Shown in pieces: positions 14,301 through 25,800 of a DNA stretch of 64,000 nucleotides. The stretch's first letter is position 1. Each line of letters opens with the position of its first letter. Position numbers and translations under genes: made by a program. The notes under the pieces were generated by a model. That model had not been told where the DNA came from and did not search any database. It was given only the letters and a program-made list of their open reading frames with translations. The DNA comes from Castor canadensis (Eukaryota; Chordata; Mammalia; Rodentia; Castoridae): contig NC_133397.1 in assembly GCF_047511655.1 (NCBI RefSeq), forward strand, positions 16,951,501 through 17,015,500. Reading direction: 5' to 3'.

Positions 14301-17300
14301 CAAGAGGTAGCAAACCACAAATGTGGTGATCGGCAGTGAGAAGACAAGGACATGGTAGGCAGATGGAAGACAAGGACACTTATCACCTTGACTCCATATC
14401 ATCCCACTCAACTTCTAAAGAGAGTTGCAGCCTAGGAAGGACGCTGGAGATGTATCAAATAAGGGAAATCTGGGGGTGGCAACCGGCAGCCTTTAGGGTT
14501 AGAGCGGACAGCCAAGGCCTCTTCAAATTGTTCCCCCAGCCTGGCTATTCTAAAGACCATGTAAGGCCAGAAGCTTAATACAGGACACCCCCCTGAGCCC
14601 TTCCTGGGAGACCCAGGAAGAAACCTATCTAGTTAATTAGTTCCCAGAGTCAACTGGGCATGGAGGCCTGACACTTGTGGCATATGGACTTCAAGGGACA
14701 GTCCTCCCCTGCACTGGATAAATAAAGTGTCTTGAAGTTTCAAAGACACTGAAACTGCAGTTTTTGACACACCTGCAGTCAGTCAGGGCTTCAGCTGGGG
14801 GCTGGGAGAAATCTGCTCCAACTTTCTTACCAAAATCTCTCTTCTCAGTGTCCCTGCAGTTGTGCAATATCCCCTTGAAAATAAAAAATGCCAGGGGGAG
14901 GGGAATGCTAAAGGGTGCTAGTCGTTCACACTATAGTACAAAACCAGCTCCCTGTTGGGGGAGGGGTTAATTCTGGAACTAGGGCAATGCAACTGGGATA
15001 GGAGCTACAGGAGGTAGGGAAAGATTACAAAAGGGAGGCTGGAAAATGCCAAGAGCAGATTTTTTAACCTTTGTCAGAATATGGATGCCAGCAGCACCAT
15101 ATCCAAGAAGGAGAGTAAACCCCCTTTTCTCTCCCTTGAGCCACAGATGTGTGTGTTTTCCTCCCATGTGCAGAAGAACATTGGATTTATCTGGGAATCT
15201 CTGCTCAGAAAAAAACACAAATTTGAACTGAGTAGACACTGAGGCCGCTGGGAAGCCCAGATAGAAAGACAGAAGGTAAGGTATTTTGGAAGGGGTCCCA
15301 TGGCAGGATGGGGCTGGTCCCTGTGGCCTAAGTCGTACAAGCTAGGATTCTCTATGGAGGCCATGTCTGAAGAGGCTGAGTCGCTCTCTAGATTACTGGA
15401 GGGCCAGTCCAAACTGGAGCCAAGCAGCTGAGGCCCTTCCACTGAGAGCACACCCTCCTTCAAGGCTGGGAAATTTGCACAACCTCAGCCACTAGGCTGA
15501 GCTCCTGGCCTTCACAGCCTCTGCAGGGCTGGTATGTAGATGGATGCAACCCATCTCAGCAGCTCAGCAACCCCAGGAAAGGGGAGTGGCCTTGACACCT
15601 TGCACAAGACTCAGGGCCAGTGAGGAGTGGGAGAAGCAGCCCAGTATGTGACCAGGGCTGGGGATTAAATGAAGAACAAAAACCAAAGTCGGCCTTGAAC
15701 AAAAGCCATTGCAAGTAATATTTACTGAGTAGAATGTGTCAAGTACAAGTGTAAGTACTTTCCCTGAACTAATTAATCTTTACAACTATTTTAGACTCTA
15801 TTACCATGCCCACCTTACAGATGAAGAAATTGAGGCAAAGGGGATAGTCACTTGTGCAAGAACACACAACCATGGAGGAGGAGAGAGGCCAGGCAAGCTT
15901 GCTCTGGCAGGCCTGCTGTTAACGAAGCATCACAGTGAAACCACTGGGCTCTCATTTGCACTGAAAGACCCAGGGCAATGGCATGATCCCCCACACAGGT
16001 GCCCAGGTATCTGAGTTTACCTGGCCTCCTCTGCTGCCTGCCAGTCTAGCCTAGCCCAGGTCAGCAGGTAGGTCCAGTGCAGAGGTTCAGGTGGAAGAGA
16101 CCAAAGTCTGGCCTGCCAGCAAAGGCTCAGGTTTCTGAGAAAGGGTAAAAGCCACGTTTGAAGACCCTGTTACATCAGCAACTCCAGGTCAAGACCAGCT
16201 GGCCACTCACACAGAGTGGCTGTACCCCTTCCCCCAGCTACAGTCACTGGGGTGCTCCCCGCAGCAGACCAGCCTAGATACCCCCAAAGCCTTGCTCTAA
16301 GTGAGGAAAGCCCCTGCCCCGAATCATATCACATGTTGCTTCATTAACTCTCTCCAAAAGCCTTCTCAGGCAGGATATGAGGAAACTGAATCTCAGGTAG
16401 ATAAAGAATTGTGCTCAAGATTACACAGGAAATGGTGAAGCACAGATATGATCCCAGTGGGCCAGACTCCACCCAATATCTCTCTCTCTGCCCCAGCCTG
16501 GGCAAACTAGCCAGCCAGTTCTGGGTCCCTGTCACCTACTTAGCTCTGAGGCTTTTGGCCAGGCATGGCCCCCAAAGGTAGGCAGATCCAGGCATCCAGT
16601 AAGGACAGGTGGCCCAAGTGTCCACTGTATACCCAGCTCCTAGACAGGAGTCTGTAAGAATGCTCCTGATTCTCAGGGGTGGGGGGTGGGGAGGTAAGGG
16701 TAGGGAGCTCCCTATTCTTCCCATAATCCTCTGAGCCCGAAGGCCAGTTCTACCTCAGATGTATTCATGGGGACCTTGGGGCCCACTTCCACGATTCTGT
16801 ATCACCCAGCCTGGCCTCCAAGAAAGTTACCTGTGCTCATTCTGCAGGCCCCAAGTCCCCTTCAGAGCGCCTTTGGGGTCAGGGCAAGGGAAGGCAAGAG
16901 GAGATAACACAGCCTGAAGGGTGGGCAGGCTAGCCCCATCCTCCCCTGCATGCCATCCTGGAAGAGATGTGACCACCCCAGCAGGACCACACCCGAGCCC
17001 CATGGCAATCTCTAGAAGGTGGAGTGACGTCAGGCTCCACACCTTCTCGGAGGATCCTAAGACACCCCACGCCTAGGGCCCCGCGAGCCCAAACCTGACT
17101 GCCATATCCGTCCAGAACCATCTCAGGAGATGGGACCTCTGAGGCCTGGAGAGCTTCCTGGGCATCAGGGGTGCTGAGAAGCTGCTGCAGAGCAAGGCAG
17201 AACCACTGCCACTGTGATCCTTGACACAATCAACGTCAGGCCCCTGGAGCATCCTCAGCTACCACTGTTATCTTCAATGGATGGGCAAAGCCAGAGCTCA

Positions 17301-20300
17301 AGTCCTGAAGGCCTTTCTAAGCTGGGCCCTTCTGGTACTAGCACGTGGTAGGTGTCATGGTGGCACCAGCACTGCAGCCCCCCGGAAGTCCCTTCCTACC
17401 ACCTCACATCCCACCCTGGGGAGAGGTGATCCTTGCCCTGCCCCAGGCCTGTTTTCTCAGCCTGCCAGTACTAGGTCCCCCTCATCTTCCCAGCCTCACA
17501 GCTTCCGGACTCCTAATGGGGCCCCCAAAGGTGAGCAGGGTGTCAGGTCCAGGTGGTTGCCTTTATTTGGGAGAGAGGCACCCATGGAGGGCTTGCGTGG
17601 CCACAGAAGGTACGGATAACCCCAAGTGAAGACAATTACGAACTTTAGCCCCCACTATCATGCAGTGAACACTGCCTTACTGTCTTACTACCTTCAGGGA
17701 TGGATGTGCTCAGAAGCAGTCCCAAAGCAGGCCCCACCACCTTTGTACCCCCTGCTGCCCCATTAGGAAGACCCTACTCAAAAACTCTGCACGGCCAGAA
17801 AGCAGCCTGCAGACCTGAAGTTACAAGGATCAGTTTATAACCCAAGCTCTTGAGTCCTACAGTGTGGTCTGTAGGACTCTGGGATAAAACTTTCCTCTAG
17901 CTGAGGAGATACGGGACAGGGCTGCGTTATTAATGCCTTCTGTTGTCTCTACTCCTTGTGACTGTCCACAGAGACTACATCTCCTGTCTAGTTCAGGTGA
18001 TGGGCACCCTCTCGTAATGTAGCCCCTGGGCCAGGCATAGGCCCACCCTGTCAGTTTTCAGATTCTGGCTCTAGGTCTGATCCAGCCAGGTAGGGTTTCT
18101 AACTCTCAATCAGCACCTGAGGCAGAATCCCTTTGGGGCAGCAGAAGCACAGGCAGCAGCCCCCCTACCACCACCACACACACACACACCAGATACCCAC
18201 CAGTCACATGACACAGCCACATGAAGTCACAAACACCCAAAGGCCCCAAAGGCCTGACTCATGACTTTCCTCCTCTGCTTCTCAACTCCCTGCTCCCATT
18301 TCACAGATGGACTCATTGATGCCAAAAAAGGCCATATCTGCAGCTATTCAACAGCAGAGGGGCAGGGCCAGGGCTGGAAGCCAGGCCTTCAAGGCCTCAT
18401 CTGTACCTCCCCACCATGTGCCCAGCACACAGTGGGCGCTGGTGGGTCAAGGCTGGTTGGGTAGGTCTACAGGGAGGACCCATGGGCCTGGTACCATGAC
18501 TCAGCTGATGAGTGGAGTGATAAACACGCCCGCCTCCTGCTGCCTCAACCTGCCCAGCACAGCTTTCATTCCTGCTGATGAGCGAACCTCGGGGCAGGTG
18601 CCAGGATGCCTGGGTGTAGGTGCAGAGAACACCACCTGGCCCCACCCTCAGCCTGACCTTGCCCAGGGGCCTCTATCCATCCTGTTAATCACGATGGGCA
18701 CCAAGGGTGCCCCTCCATCAGACTGCCCCACACTCCATCTCTACCAGCACAATCCATCCTACAGAGACCCCTGGACAGCTAGGTCAATAACAGAAATAAA
18801 AAAGGCCCATGAAGTTCTTTGGGGTCACCTTCACCCTTCCCAGGACAAGGTTTCTGCAACCACACAGAACTCAGAACTGAAGGAGGGAAGGAAAGACCCC
18901 TGAGCAGTTGAGAAACAGGCACAGAGGGGTCATGACCTGCCTGAACCCAGAGGCAAGGGCATAGCTGGGACTAGGAAAGACAAGTGTCCTGGTTGTCCTC
19001 TGCAGGAATAGCTTCCACAGGCTTCTAAGCCAGGGATGCAAAGAGTTCCAAAGCTGCAGTTAAAAAGGAAAAGACAGACAGAAAGGGAGAGAGAGGAGAA
19101 GGCGTCCTGGCTTCTAGACAGGACAGGTGGTGACCAGGTTTCCCAAAGGTTAGACTGCACCGTATCCCACAAGAAAGTCCAGGGGAGAGCACATCGGGAA
19201 TGACCAAGCCAAAGGCTGTGTGTGCGTGTATGTGCCTGCATGTTTGCACACACACACAGCCTCTCTCGGGGCTACACGCCTCAGGTGAGTCACTGGGCAG
19301 AGGAGTTTTTCCCAGGGCTGAAGGCCAGAGGAGCGCATCCTTTACATATAATTAGGCAGCCCACGAAGCCATAAACACCTGGAGATTGGAGACCCTTAAG
19401 AGGCTCCCAGAGTGAAGAGGAATGAGGGGCAGGAGGGGCCACCTCCAAGTTCACAAGTCAGCAGGAAAGATAGTTGGGCAAACCACAGAGTGGAGAGCAG
19501 GTCTGCCCCATCCCTGCCCCTCCCCTGTCAGTGGTCCCAAGATTCCTCATTGCACTCTCCCCAGGCCCGTTAAGCTTGCCTCTACTTGCAGGCCTAGCGA
19601 GGCCTCGTGGCTCCCCAAACATGCAGGGCATATTGAGTAGCAAGATATTCCTTCCCTAGTGCCTATGCCTCCTCTGGGCTCCTCCAGCACTGACCATAGG
19701 GATAGGACCTGCTGCACTGTGTTGGGCCTCAGAATGCAGGGGACCTCTGCATTCTGTCTCCCAACCTGAACATAAGCTTCCTGAGGGCAGGCCAAAGCAG
19801 TACACTGCACAGACAGAACTAGCCCTACCAGGCTAGTTCCAGTGTCTACAGGGTCTTCCAATGTCTGCTTGGAGCTGAAAGCTGCACAATTGCTGAAGTG
19901 GCCCAGAGCCCAGGGCTTTACCTCTGTGGCCTCACATCTCTATTGCTGACACCTAAAACATGTCTCCCCATAGTAAGGGATATACAATGCCTGTCCTCCC
20001 TTGGCACTGTCAGAATATTCATGTCACATTCCATGGAAGGTTCCAGAGTACATATTCCCATCCAAAATTCAATCTCTACTGGAACAGCTAAGAAGAAAAT
20101 GACACCAAGCTGACTGACTCTGTTCCAGGGTACAGGATCCTGGCCCCAAAAACACTCTTTCCACAGACTCCCTCAATCCCATTCCTTCTCCCTAGGCATA
20201 CTGCAGTGGGGTGTCAGGAAGGCTTTTGCCTAACATTACAAAGCTAGTTGGTGAAAAGGTGATCAGGAAATACTTTTCCTGTGTTTTCTGGATCTAGGCC

Positions 20301-23259
20301 TCATTTAATGACCAACTACTCACGTGTCTGCTTCCCTACTGGAACCTGGCACTGGAGAGGACCAGGAGGTGAATTTGGCATAAGAGCCAGGAGTCTTGGG
20401 GTCTGATCACCCCACTCATGCCATGGTGTCCATCTCCCAGGGTTTAAAACTGTGCATGTGCTTCCCAGGACCCAGGATGAAAGAAAGGGTGTGCTGGGTA
20501 CTGCCTGTGGAAGACACAAAGGATCGTCCAAACAGGCTACTCTGCAACCAGCCAACAACTGTGAGTCTTGTGTAGACTCCAGGCCCAGGATGCACACCCT
20601 ACTCTCCTGTGTCCTTTTACTCAGCTTTCTTTAAGGGACTCTAGCCTATTCCCAAGCAACCGTCAGGTGCACAAGGCCAAGGCCCAGGGTGTCGCCCAAT
20701 ACTCAGAGCTTGCCCAAAGGCACCGTCCAGGCCAGCTCAGCCCAGCCCAATACCCCTCCATCCAAAATGCTCACACCCAAGGTCTCCAGGATGAACCATC
20801 AAATACACAGCAGGGCCTGAAAGGGTTCAACCAGACCCCATGTGCCAGGCTTCTTGGAGGAGGACTGATAGCACTATAATCCATTCATGCCACATACACA
20901 CATAAAAATCCTATTTCTGCCACCTCTGCTCCTTGGAAGGGCTCACCCTCTATAGGCCTTTGCTTCCTCATCCAAAAGTGGGGCAATAACATATATTGTA
21001 AAGGTCTGGGATAAAGATTAAATAAGAATTAGGAAAAGTACTGAGCACTCCATAATAGGCACTCAGTCACAGGTAACCTTAATTGTATCAACAGCTAACT
21101 TTCCTTGGCACTTTCATTACAAAGCGCTTTCACACATCCATTGTGAAATGAATACGTAAATGACAGAATGAGGGCAGGAAGAACAGGTATCAAGATGTCT
21201 GTTTTACAGATGAGGACAATATGACTTAGAAGTAAAGTGACTCACCTGAGATTACACAGTAAATTAGTGGCAGAGTTGAGACTTGGTCCTGGGATTCTAC
21301 TTAATCCAAAACTTGTTTCTGGGTGCAGATTATATAGAAATATGAACTAAAACCCAAATAAAACATACGGTGAAGAGATGGAGACAGGATCAAAAGCTAA
21401 GAGTCACAGTCAAGGCTAAAGAACAAGAGTACTTGCTCATCAGGATGTATGAGGAGCTAGCCTGGCCAGCCTTGGCAACCTGGGACTAGCAAGTTACAGA
21501 TTAGAGGCTGAGGACTGGGACATGGGCTCACCAGGTGCTTATTCCAGGAGAAGATGTGGGAGGCCCACCTCACCTCCTCAGTGTCTCTTCATCACTCTTG
21601 ACCTGGGGGGTAAGAGTCATAGCAGCACCTTTCTGTCCTTCCTGCCAATGCACTACAGACTAGTGCAGAGGTCTGCAAGGGCACTAAATCCACATATCAT
21701 GGAGGTTACTCCAGATAAGACCCTTAACTCAGAGCCCACAACTCTTGTTTTAGAAGTAATTCTAACCATCTGATTTGTTTCTCAGTACTGCTAGAGAAAA
21801 GTAACAAATTAGAATTGAACAGAACAGCCATTATACCAATGTCACTTCTGGCTATCTGACAGGGATGGAAAAGGAAAAAGAGCAGATGAGAATTCAAAAC
21901 ACAGCAAGTAGAGGCCACCAAGCACCAGGGCGCAATGTTCTTTGGAGCCCAACAGACCTACAAAGCAGCGCTGTGACCTGGCAAAGTAAACAGGAGGGGG
22001 GCCCTGGCATCCAAAGGAGATAAAATTATGCCTAGCACTTTTGGTGGTAGTGATAAAGGAGAGAAATAAATTTATCAGAGTCCTGTCCAAAGTAAAAATA
22101 CCTTGTAGGGTAATACTGATTCTCAACTCTGGAAAAGTCTGAATACAAGGACAATTCATTCTCAAGGGAGTTCAGGAATCTAAAATTCTACTGCCACATT
22201 GGGGCAGGGGAAACCCTCTAGAAAATACTGCAAAATAAGTCAGCTTATCAGTCATTCTTTCCAGGCCCCTCTCCCCATCAATGTGTATTAATGATGTTTT
22301 ATTGGAACCCATCAAGAGCCACAGGTAGAGACTTAAACCAACTCCACCCTCCCCAGGGAGCTGAAGCCAGCAGTGACATCACCTCCAAAGGCTGAGCCCT
22401 GCCAGAGGTAGCCAGGCCTCCCCCACCCCCTCCCACCCTGCCAGGTCTTGGAGAAATGTCTCTACTAGTCCCCATAATTAAGGCAAAAGGGATTTTATGC
22501 CTTTCAAGAAGCAGAAGAGAGAAAAAACAGAAAATAGCAAATAACTATTCCTGGACAAGTGATTTTTTTCTGGCATGGCAGAAACAAAAGACCATTGGAA
22601 ACAAACACACACACATACACACACCACACTTTTGACAAACCTGTTTCAATCTCTGGGGAGGGGTTCTGATCAACCTCCTGCCCCTGCAGCCTCCCCTTGC
22701 CTATTCAAAGTCAGACACCCAGTAGTCATCATTCCCTACCCCACTGGTTGGGGGGGGGGGGTGGTTCTGACCTGCTTCCCACAGGGGCCAAAGGAGTCTT
22801 TCAAAGGAGACAGATCTCAGCAACTGGCACACATCTTCTATCCTATTTTAAGCACATCTCAACTGCCTACGCCTTTTAGGAAAGAAAAAAAGGAGGGCTC
22901 TGGAAAGTTACTTCATCCCATGGTATATACCCCTTTACTAAACCCTGACATTAACTGTAAAGGAAAAGGGTATTGCTGGGAAAGAGAAACCCTAAACCTT
23001 ATAAAATAAGGAAAAGCAGAAAGAACACCTAAGCTCCAAGCAGAGTCTGACCCCACAGCTCAGGCAGTGCTTTGGGGCTCAGCTCATCCACCAGCTCCAG
23101 GAGGCCTTCCAAAGACCATCCATCCTTCTCCCCTTTTCTCCACAGAGCCTCTTCTGCCTTCAGGGTCTTGTGTCTCCCAACAGTGTCCATATTTCTGGAC
23201 CTGAAACAATGCCTCCTAATGCAATATCTGCCCCCATCCAGCACACAGGAAACTCAGTC

Positions 23260-23293
<34 letters not shown>

Positions 23294-25416
23294 CATCTCC
23301 AGCTGCCTCCAGGGTATTAATGGGTACCCTAAAATCCAAGATCTCAGGAATATCTGCCTCATCCAAGGTAGGCAGAAAGGAACCACCATCCCTCCTGATT
23401 CAGGCTGTAAGTAAGCACAGCACCCCACCTCCATGGCCCCGATGAGGCCCCATTTTGGGCCTGGAGAGTGGAGCAAGAGGTAATGCCAGGCAGGTCAGGG
23501 AGGCATGCCAAGTGGTTCCACTCTCTTCTCCAAAGTGGTAACTATAATTCCAGGCGTAATCTGAGCCCCACAGAAACCACAGCCCTCAAGAGCAACTTCT
23601 TGAACCTGAAAGCCAGGAGTGCACTGGAGAGGCAGCCCAGAAACCATATCCCTCCTTGCTACCTCCAGATTCAGCACCCCAAACAGACTCTACCTCATCT
23701 GCAACTCAATAGGCATTAGGGTCCTCTCCTGGACTTCACAATTGTCTGAAGCACAGTCACCTGGCAGAGAAGACACTTTACTCATCAGTCTCCAAAAAAG
23801 CAGAATACCTACCTTACCTTGGGAGCTCTCAAATAACTGGTAGCTACTATTATTACCGAGGAAAACACTTGCGGAGGGTCAGCGCTGCCCAAGGACTTGT
23901 CCAGATGCTCCATTGGGCCCGAGTGCCCACCCGGGCTCAGCGCTCTGTCCTTGCCCACGTGCCTCCCATTGCCAGACGTAGGGAAGTCAAGCTGTCCAGA
24001 TGCGGTGGCAAGAGACCTCCACTTCCGGCAGGGGAAGAGCCGCTGGCTCCGCACCGCCCCTCTGACTCCCAGAGGATGGCCAAGCTGCCCCCCCCCCGCT
24101 CTCCCCCGCGACACACACACCGAGGATCCCTCCCCTTGGCCTCTGCAGCCGGGGCTGGGGGCGTGGGCACCCGGCGGCCAGCGCTGATACCTGGCGACGG
24201 CCCAGAGTTCAGCCCACGTCAAGTGCTGGCGCTGCGGGGCGGTTCCCAGGAAAGGATTACCGGGGCCGAGAACAAAGCGCCCCCATTGGGGAAGGCGGGC
24301 TAGCGGACGGTGGCTGGGGCGGGAGAGCTACTTTCTGGGGACCCTCGGCATGGTCTTTGTCAGGCAAGTCCCTCTTCAGAGATCCACACCCGCCAAAGGT
24401 GGATGCTGCATCCTACCCAAAAGCTTCCCCAGCCGCGGGCTCCACGTTTGTCCCCCTTTCCCCGCGGCTCCACTGGGCGGGCCAAGGGACGCGCCTTCCC
24501 TCCGCGCGGCTCCAGCACAAAGCCGAGTCGGGGGAGGGGGAAGAGCCGGACCGCAGTCCACTCGCGTGGCAGCGCCCGCGCGCCTCGGCCATGCGGGGCA
24601 TGGGAAGGCGCCCCTCCAGGGGCAGCACAACTTCAGCGTCCAAAAGTTGGGCTCCTGGGTACTCCATATAGAGTTCCCAGGCAACTTCCAGCTGCCAGCT
24701 CGGCCTGGCTCACCTTAGCCAGTTAGAGAAAAGCTCGAGGGCCCCGCGCCGCCCGCCAGCCCATCCCTGTCTCCCGCGCAGCCTTGCTCGGGTTCTCCTG
24801 GCCAACCCGCCCGTCCGCCCGCTCCCGCGCCAGGTAACGCTGCGCCCAAACTTGCCTCGGCGCAAAGGGCAAGACGCCCGGGATCTGTGGCGCTGGGGGC
24901 GCAAGCCCGCGGTCTGGTTTGAATTAGTCTGCCGAAGGGACGTTGGGGCCGCGGTCACTGCATCCCTCCGGGTCACTGGCGGAGGCCCGGCCGCCGCGAT
25001 GCCCAGGCGAAAAGGATGGGACCGGGCGACCCTAGGCGCCGCCGAGGGCCAGCGGACTCAGACACATGTGGAGACGTTTTACATAATTGAGCGCAAGGCC
25101 CGGACGCAGACTCCATTCTGCTGGTCGCCCCAGTCCCCGGACCCGAGCGGCGGGACCCGTGCGGCGCCCACCGACGGCGGAGGGAATTGGAACGGGAGTC
25201 TTGGTTTAAGGGTTCACTATCCCCGGGTCCGCCAGGCTAGCGCGGGAAGAAGTCCCGCTCCCCTCCCCCTCCACGTGCCGCGGCCGGCCTCGGCGAGTGG
25301 TGAGCCCCGGCTTCCCGCCGCCTCCCGGCTCTGCCCCGGGCGGCACTCACCGTCAGGGCCGGCTGCAGGCGAAGCGCCAGTGCGCAGAGCCAAAGCCAGA
25401 ACGCAGCGCGCCACAT
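5222..25416 (-). CDS. SDC1: Syndecan-1, complete five-exon coding region
   Basis: Single-pass cell-surface heparan/chondroitin sulfate proteoglycan that binds growth factors, chemokines and matrix and signals through a PDZ-binding tail. Coding exons on the minus strand are 25416-25351, 7405-7327, 6640-6201, 5678-5543 and 5391-5222. All junctions obey GT/AG and the lengths sum to 891 nt (296 aa plus TGA). Seen in the translation: signal peptide 1-22 ([20 protein letters not shown]), Ser-Gly attachment sites at S37, S44, S46, S192 and S202, membrane helix 242-262 starting [11 protein letters not shown], and cytoplasmic tail 263-296 with C1 [10 protein letters not shown] and C-terminal EFYA. The tail motif [20 protein letters not shown] is that of syndecan-1, not syndecan-3. 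The chain is shorter than the 310 aa human protein because of ectodomain deletions, and no exon is broken. The start ATG has A at -3. Confidence 0.97.
5543..5678 (-). CDS. SDC1: SDC1 exon 4 (juxtamembrane ectodomain)
   Basis: 136 nt, acceptor GCACAG before 5678 and donor GTGAGT at 5542-5537. It encodes residues 196-240 ([10 protein letters not shown] to RKEVLG) and the first base of codon 241. S202 in DTSGE is a second membrane-proximal glycosaminoglycan site. The DRKEVLGG stretch beside the membrane is where syndecan-1 is shed by proteases in other mammals (known for the family). Confidence 0.95.
6201..6640 (-). CDS. SDC1: SDC1 exon 3 (variable ectodomain stalk)
   Basis: 440 nt, acceptor TTCAG before 6640 and donor GTGAGC at 6200-6195, residues 50-195. 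The protein is rich in Thr, Pro, Ser and Glu, as expected for the poorly conserved, O-glycosylated syndecan stalk. The STWKDVWLL segment near its start is shared with mouse. It ends GEGSGEQ, whose S192 is a membrane-proximal attachment serine. Compared with human it lacks about 12 residues between PRETLAP and TEDGGP. Confidence 0.95.
6960..7080 (-). repeat. MIR SINE fragment (SDC1 intron 2)
   Basis: Degraded MIR core in reverse orientation: TATTATTCCCATTTTACAAT followed by a decayed GAGCTCA...AACAGCCTTCCCAGG segment, matching the reversed 'fewer than full tRNA-derived' MIR consensus by eye. Confidence 0.55.
7327..7405 (-). CDS. SDC1: SDC1 exon 2 (N-terminal GAG-attachment cluster)
   Basis: 79 nt between acceptor CCAG (ending 7406) and donor GTAAGA (7326-7321). 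It encodes [20 protein letters not shown] then NSGSGA, residues 23-48, plus the first base of codon 49. S37 in DGSGDD and S44/S46 in NSGSG are the acidic-flanked Ser-Gly heparan sulfate sites. The human and mouse proteins read DNFSGSG here; this one reads DNSGSG, one in-frame codon fewer. Confidence 0.95.
8330..8505 (+). repeat. MIR SINE
   Basis: Forward MIR: CTGACCTCTGCCACTTACTG, then a segment like GATGTCACTGAATAG, CCAACTGTAAAATGGGTCAA and a 3' part ending in CTAACAGAGCGTGGCCC. Ancient, shared across mammals. Confidence 0.7.
10365..10460 (-). repeat. MIR SINE fragment
   Basis: Reverse MIR core: GACAGATAAGGAACAGTCTC then AAGGAACCTGCCCAAGGCCA and CCCAGCCAGCAAGTG. Confidence 0.65.
15715..15885 (-). 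repeat. MIR SINE
   Basis: Reverse MIR with good core: AATATTTACTGAGTAGAATG at the left, CCCACCTTACAGATGAAGAA, AATTGAGGCAAAGGGGATAG, ACTTGTGCAAGAACACACAA at the right. Confidence 0.75.
16335..16480 (-). repeat. MIR SINE
   Basis: Reverse MIR: CATTAACTCTCTCCAAAAGC, GGATATGAGGAAACTGAATC, CTCAAGATTACACAGGAAAT. Confidence 0.65.
18175..18192 (+). repeat. Short (CA)n microsatellite
   Basis: About nine CA units in SDC1 intron 1, next to a CCACCA run. Confidence 0.8.
20925..21080 (+). repeat. MIR SINE
   Basis: Forward MIR: GCCTTTGCTTCCTCATCCAA, GTGGGGCAATAACATATATT, AAAGATTAAATAAGAATTAG, AGTACTGAGCACTCCATAAT. It is followed immediately by a second MIR in reverse orientation. Confidence 0.65.
21100..21305 (-). 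repeat. MIR SINE
   Basis: Reverse MIR: ACAAAGCGCTTTCACACATC, CTGTTTTACAGATGAGGACA, CACCTGAGATTACACAGTAA, ATTAGTGGCAGAGTTGAGAC. Contains a TGACTCA heptamer at 21239. Confidence 0.7.
23263..23290 (+). repeat. Isolated 28 bp A-run
   Basis: Uninterrupted run of A in SDC1 intron 1 with no recognisable SINE or LINE body upstream of it; the flanks are unique sequence. Length may be unreliable in an assembly. Confidence 0.8.
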
Positions 25417-25590
25417 GCTGCCCAGACCTGCGGCGGGAGCTCGGCGGGCTGCGCGGGTCGGGGCTGCTTGCGAGGCTCCGGGCAGGCTCTGTGGGCTGCG
25501 CTGCGGGCTGCTGTCCTGGGCGAGGGCTGCGGGGTCCGCCGGCTGGAGTCTTGCTCCTGACTGCCGGATTCTTCTGCGCCCGGCTCTGTC
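25351..25590 (-). CDS. SDC1: SDC1 exon 1 (5'UTR, start codon, signal peptide)
   Basis: The coding part is 25416-25351 and encodes residues 1-22, essentially the whole cleaved signal peptide. It ends in phase 0 at ACG followed by donor GTGAGT (25350-25345). The 5'UTR to about 25,590 is GC-rich, contains no upstream ATG, and closely resembles my recollection of the human SDC1 leader. The 5' limit is set only by distance from the TATA-like box at 25621-25631, so it is approximate. Residue 2 is Trp, where I recall Arg in human and mouse. Confidence 0.9.
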
Positions 25591-25620
25591 CTAACCCGCA
25601 CCTCTCCCGCCGAGCTCCGC

Positions 25621-25800
25621 CTTATAATAAACCCACAGGCCCTTAGCCGTTGCAAAAACTAGTCCCCCACCCCCAGCTCCGCCAGGTCTCTCGGCCAGCC
25701 CCAATCCCCACCCCCTAGGACCCCACCCCCGAGCCACTCCGGGCCCCTTGGAGCGCCCCACCCCCGGCCACAGCCCCGCCCCTGTCCCCGCCTCCTGGGA
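25621..25800 (-). promoter_or_regulatory. SDC1: SDC1 core promoter: TATA-like box plus GT/GC boxes
   Basis: On the minus strand a TATA-like TTTATTATAAG lies at 25631-25621, about 205 bp before the start codon, which places transcription start near 25,590-25,600. Upstream are several Sp1-type boxes, seen on the plus strand as CCCCCACCCCC near 25,662, ACCCCACCCCC near 25,719, GCCCCACCCCC near 25,754 and CCCCGCCCC at 25,774-25,782. Mouse Sdc1 is known to be driven by GT boxes bound by Sp1. Confidence 0.75.

Larger units (their letters stand above)
7406..25350 (-). other. SDC1: SDC1 intron 1 (18 kb)
   Basis: Long first intron, typical of syndecan-1. It is poor in recent SINEs but holds several decayed MIR copies (listed separately), a 28 bp A-run, a CA repeat and the GC-rich island at its 5' end. 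I see no coding exon in it on either strand. Four perfect AP-1 heptamers lie between 18.2 and 21.3 kb. Confidence 0.8.

Noticed and set aside
24852-25646. 264-codon open frame on the plus strand across SDC1 exon 1, with MPRRKG occurring twice
   Set aside because: It lies in the CpG island, where GC-rich DNA rarely gives stop codons. It is antisense to the SDC1 leader, has no recognisable domain, and its composition is Arg/Gly/Ala/Pro noise.
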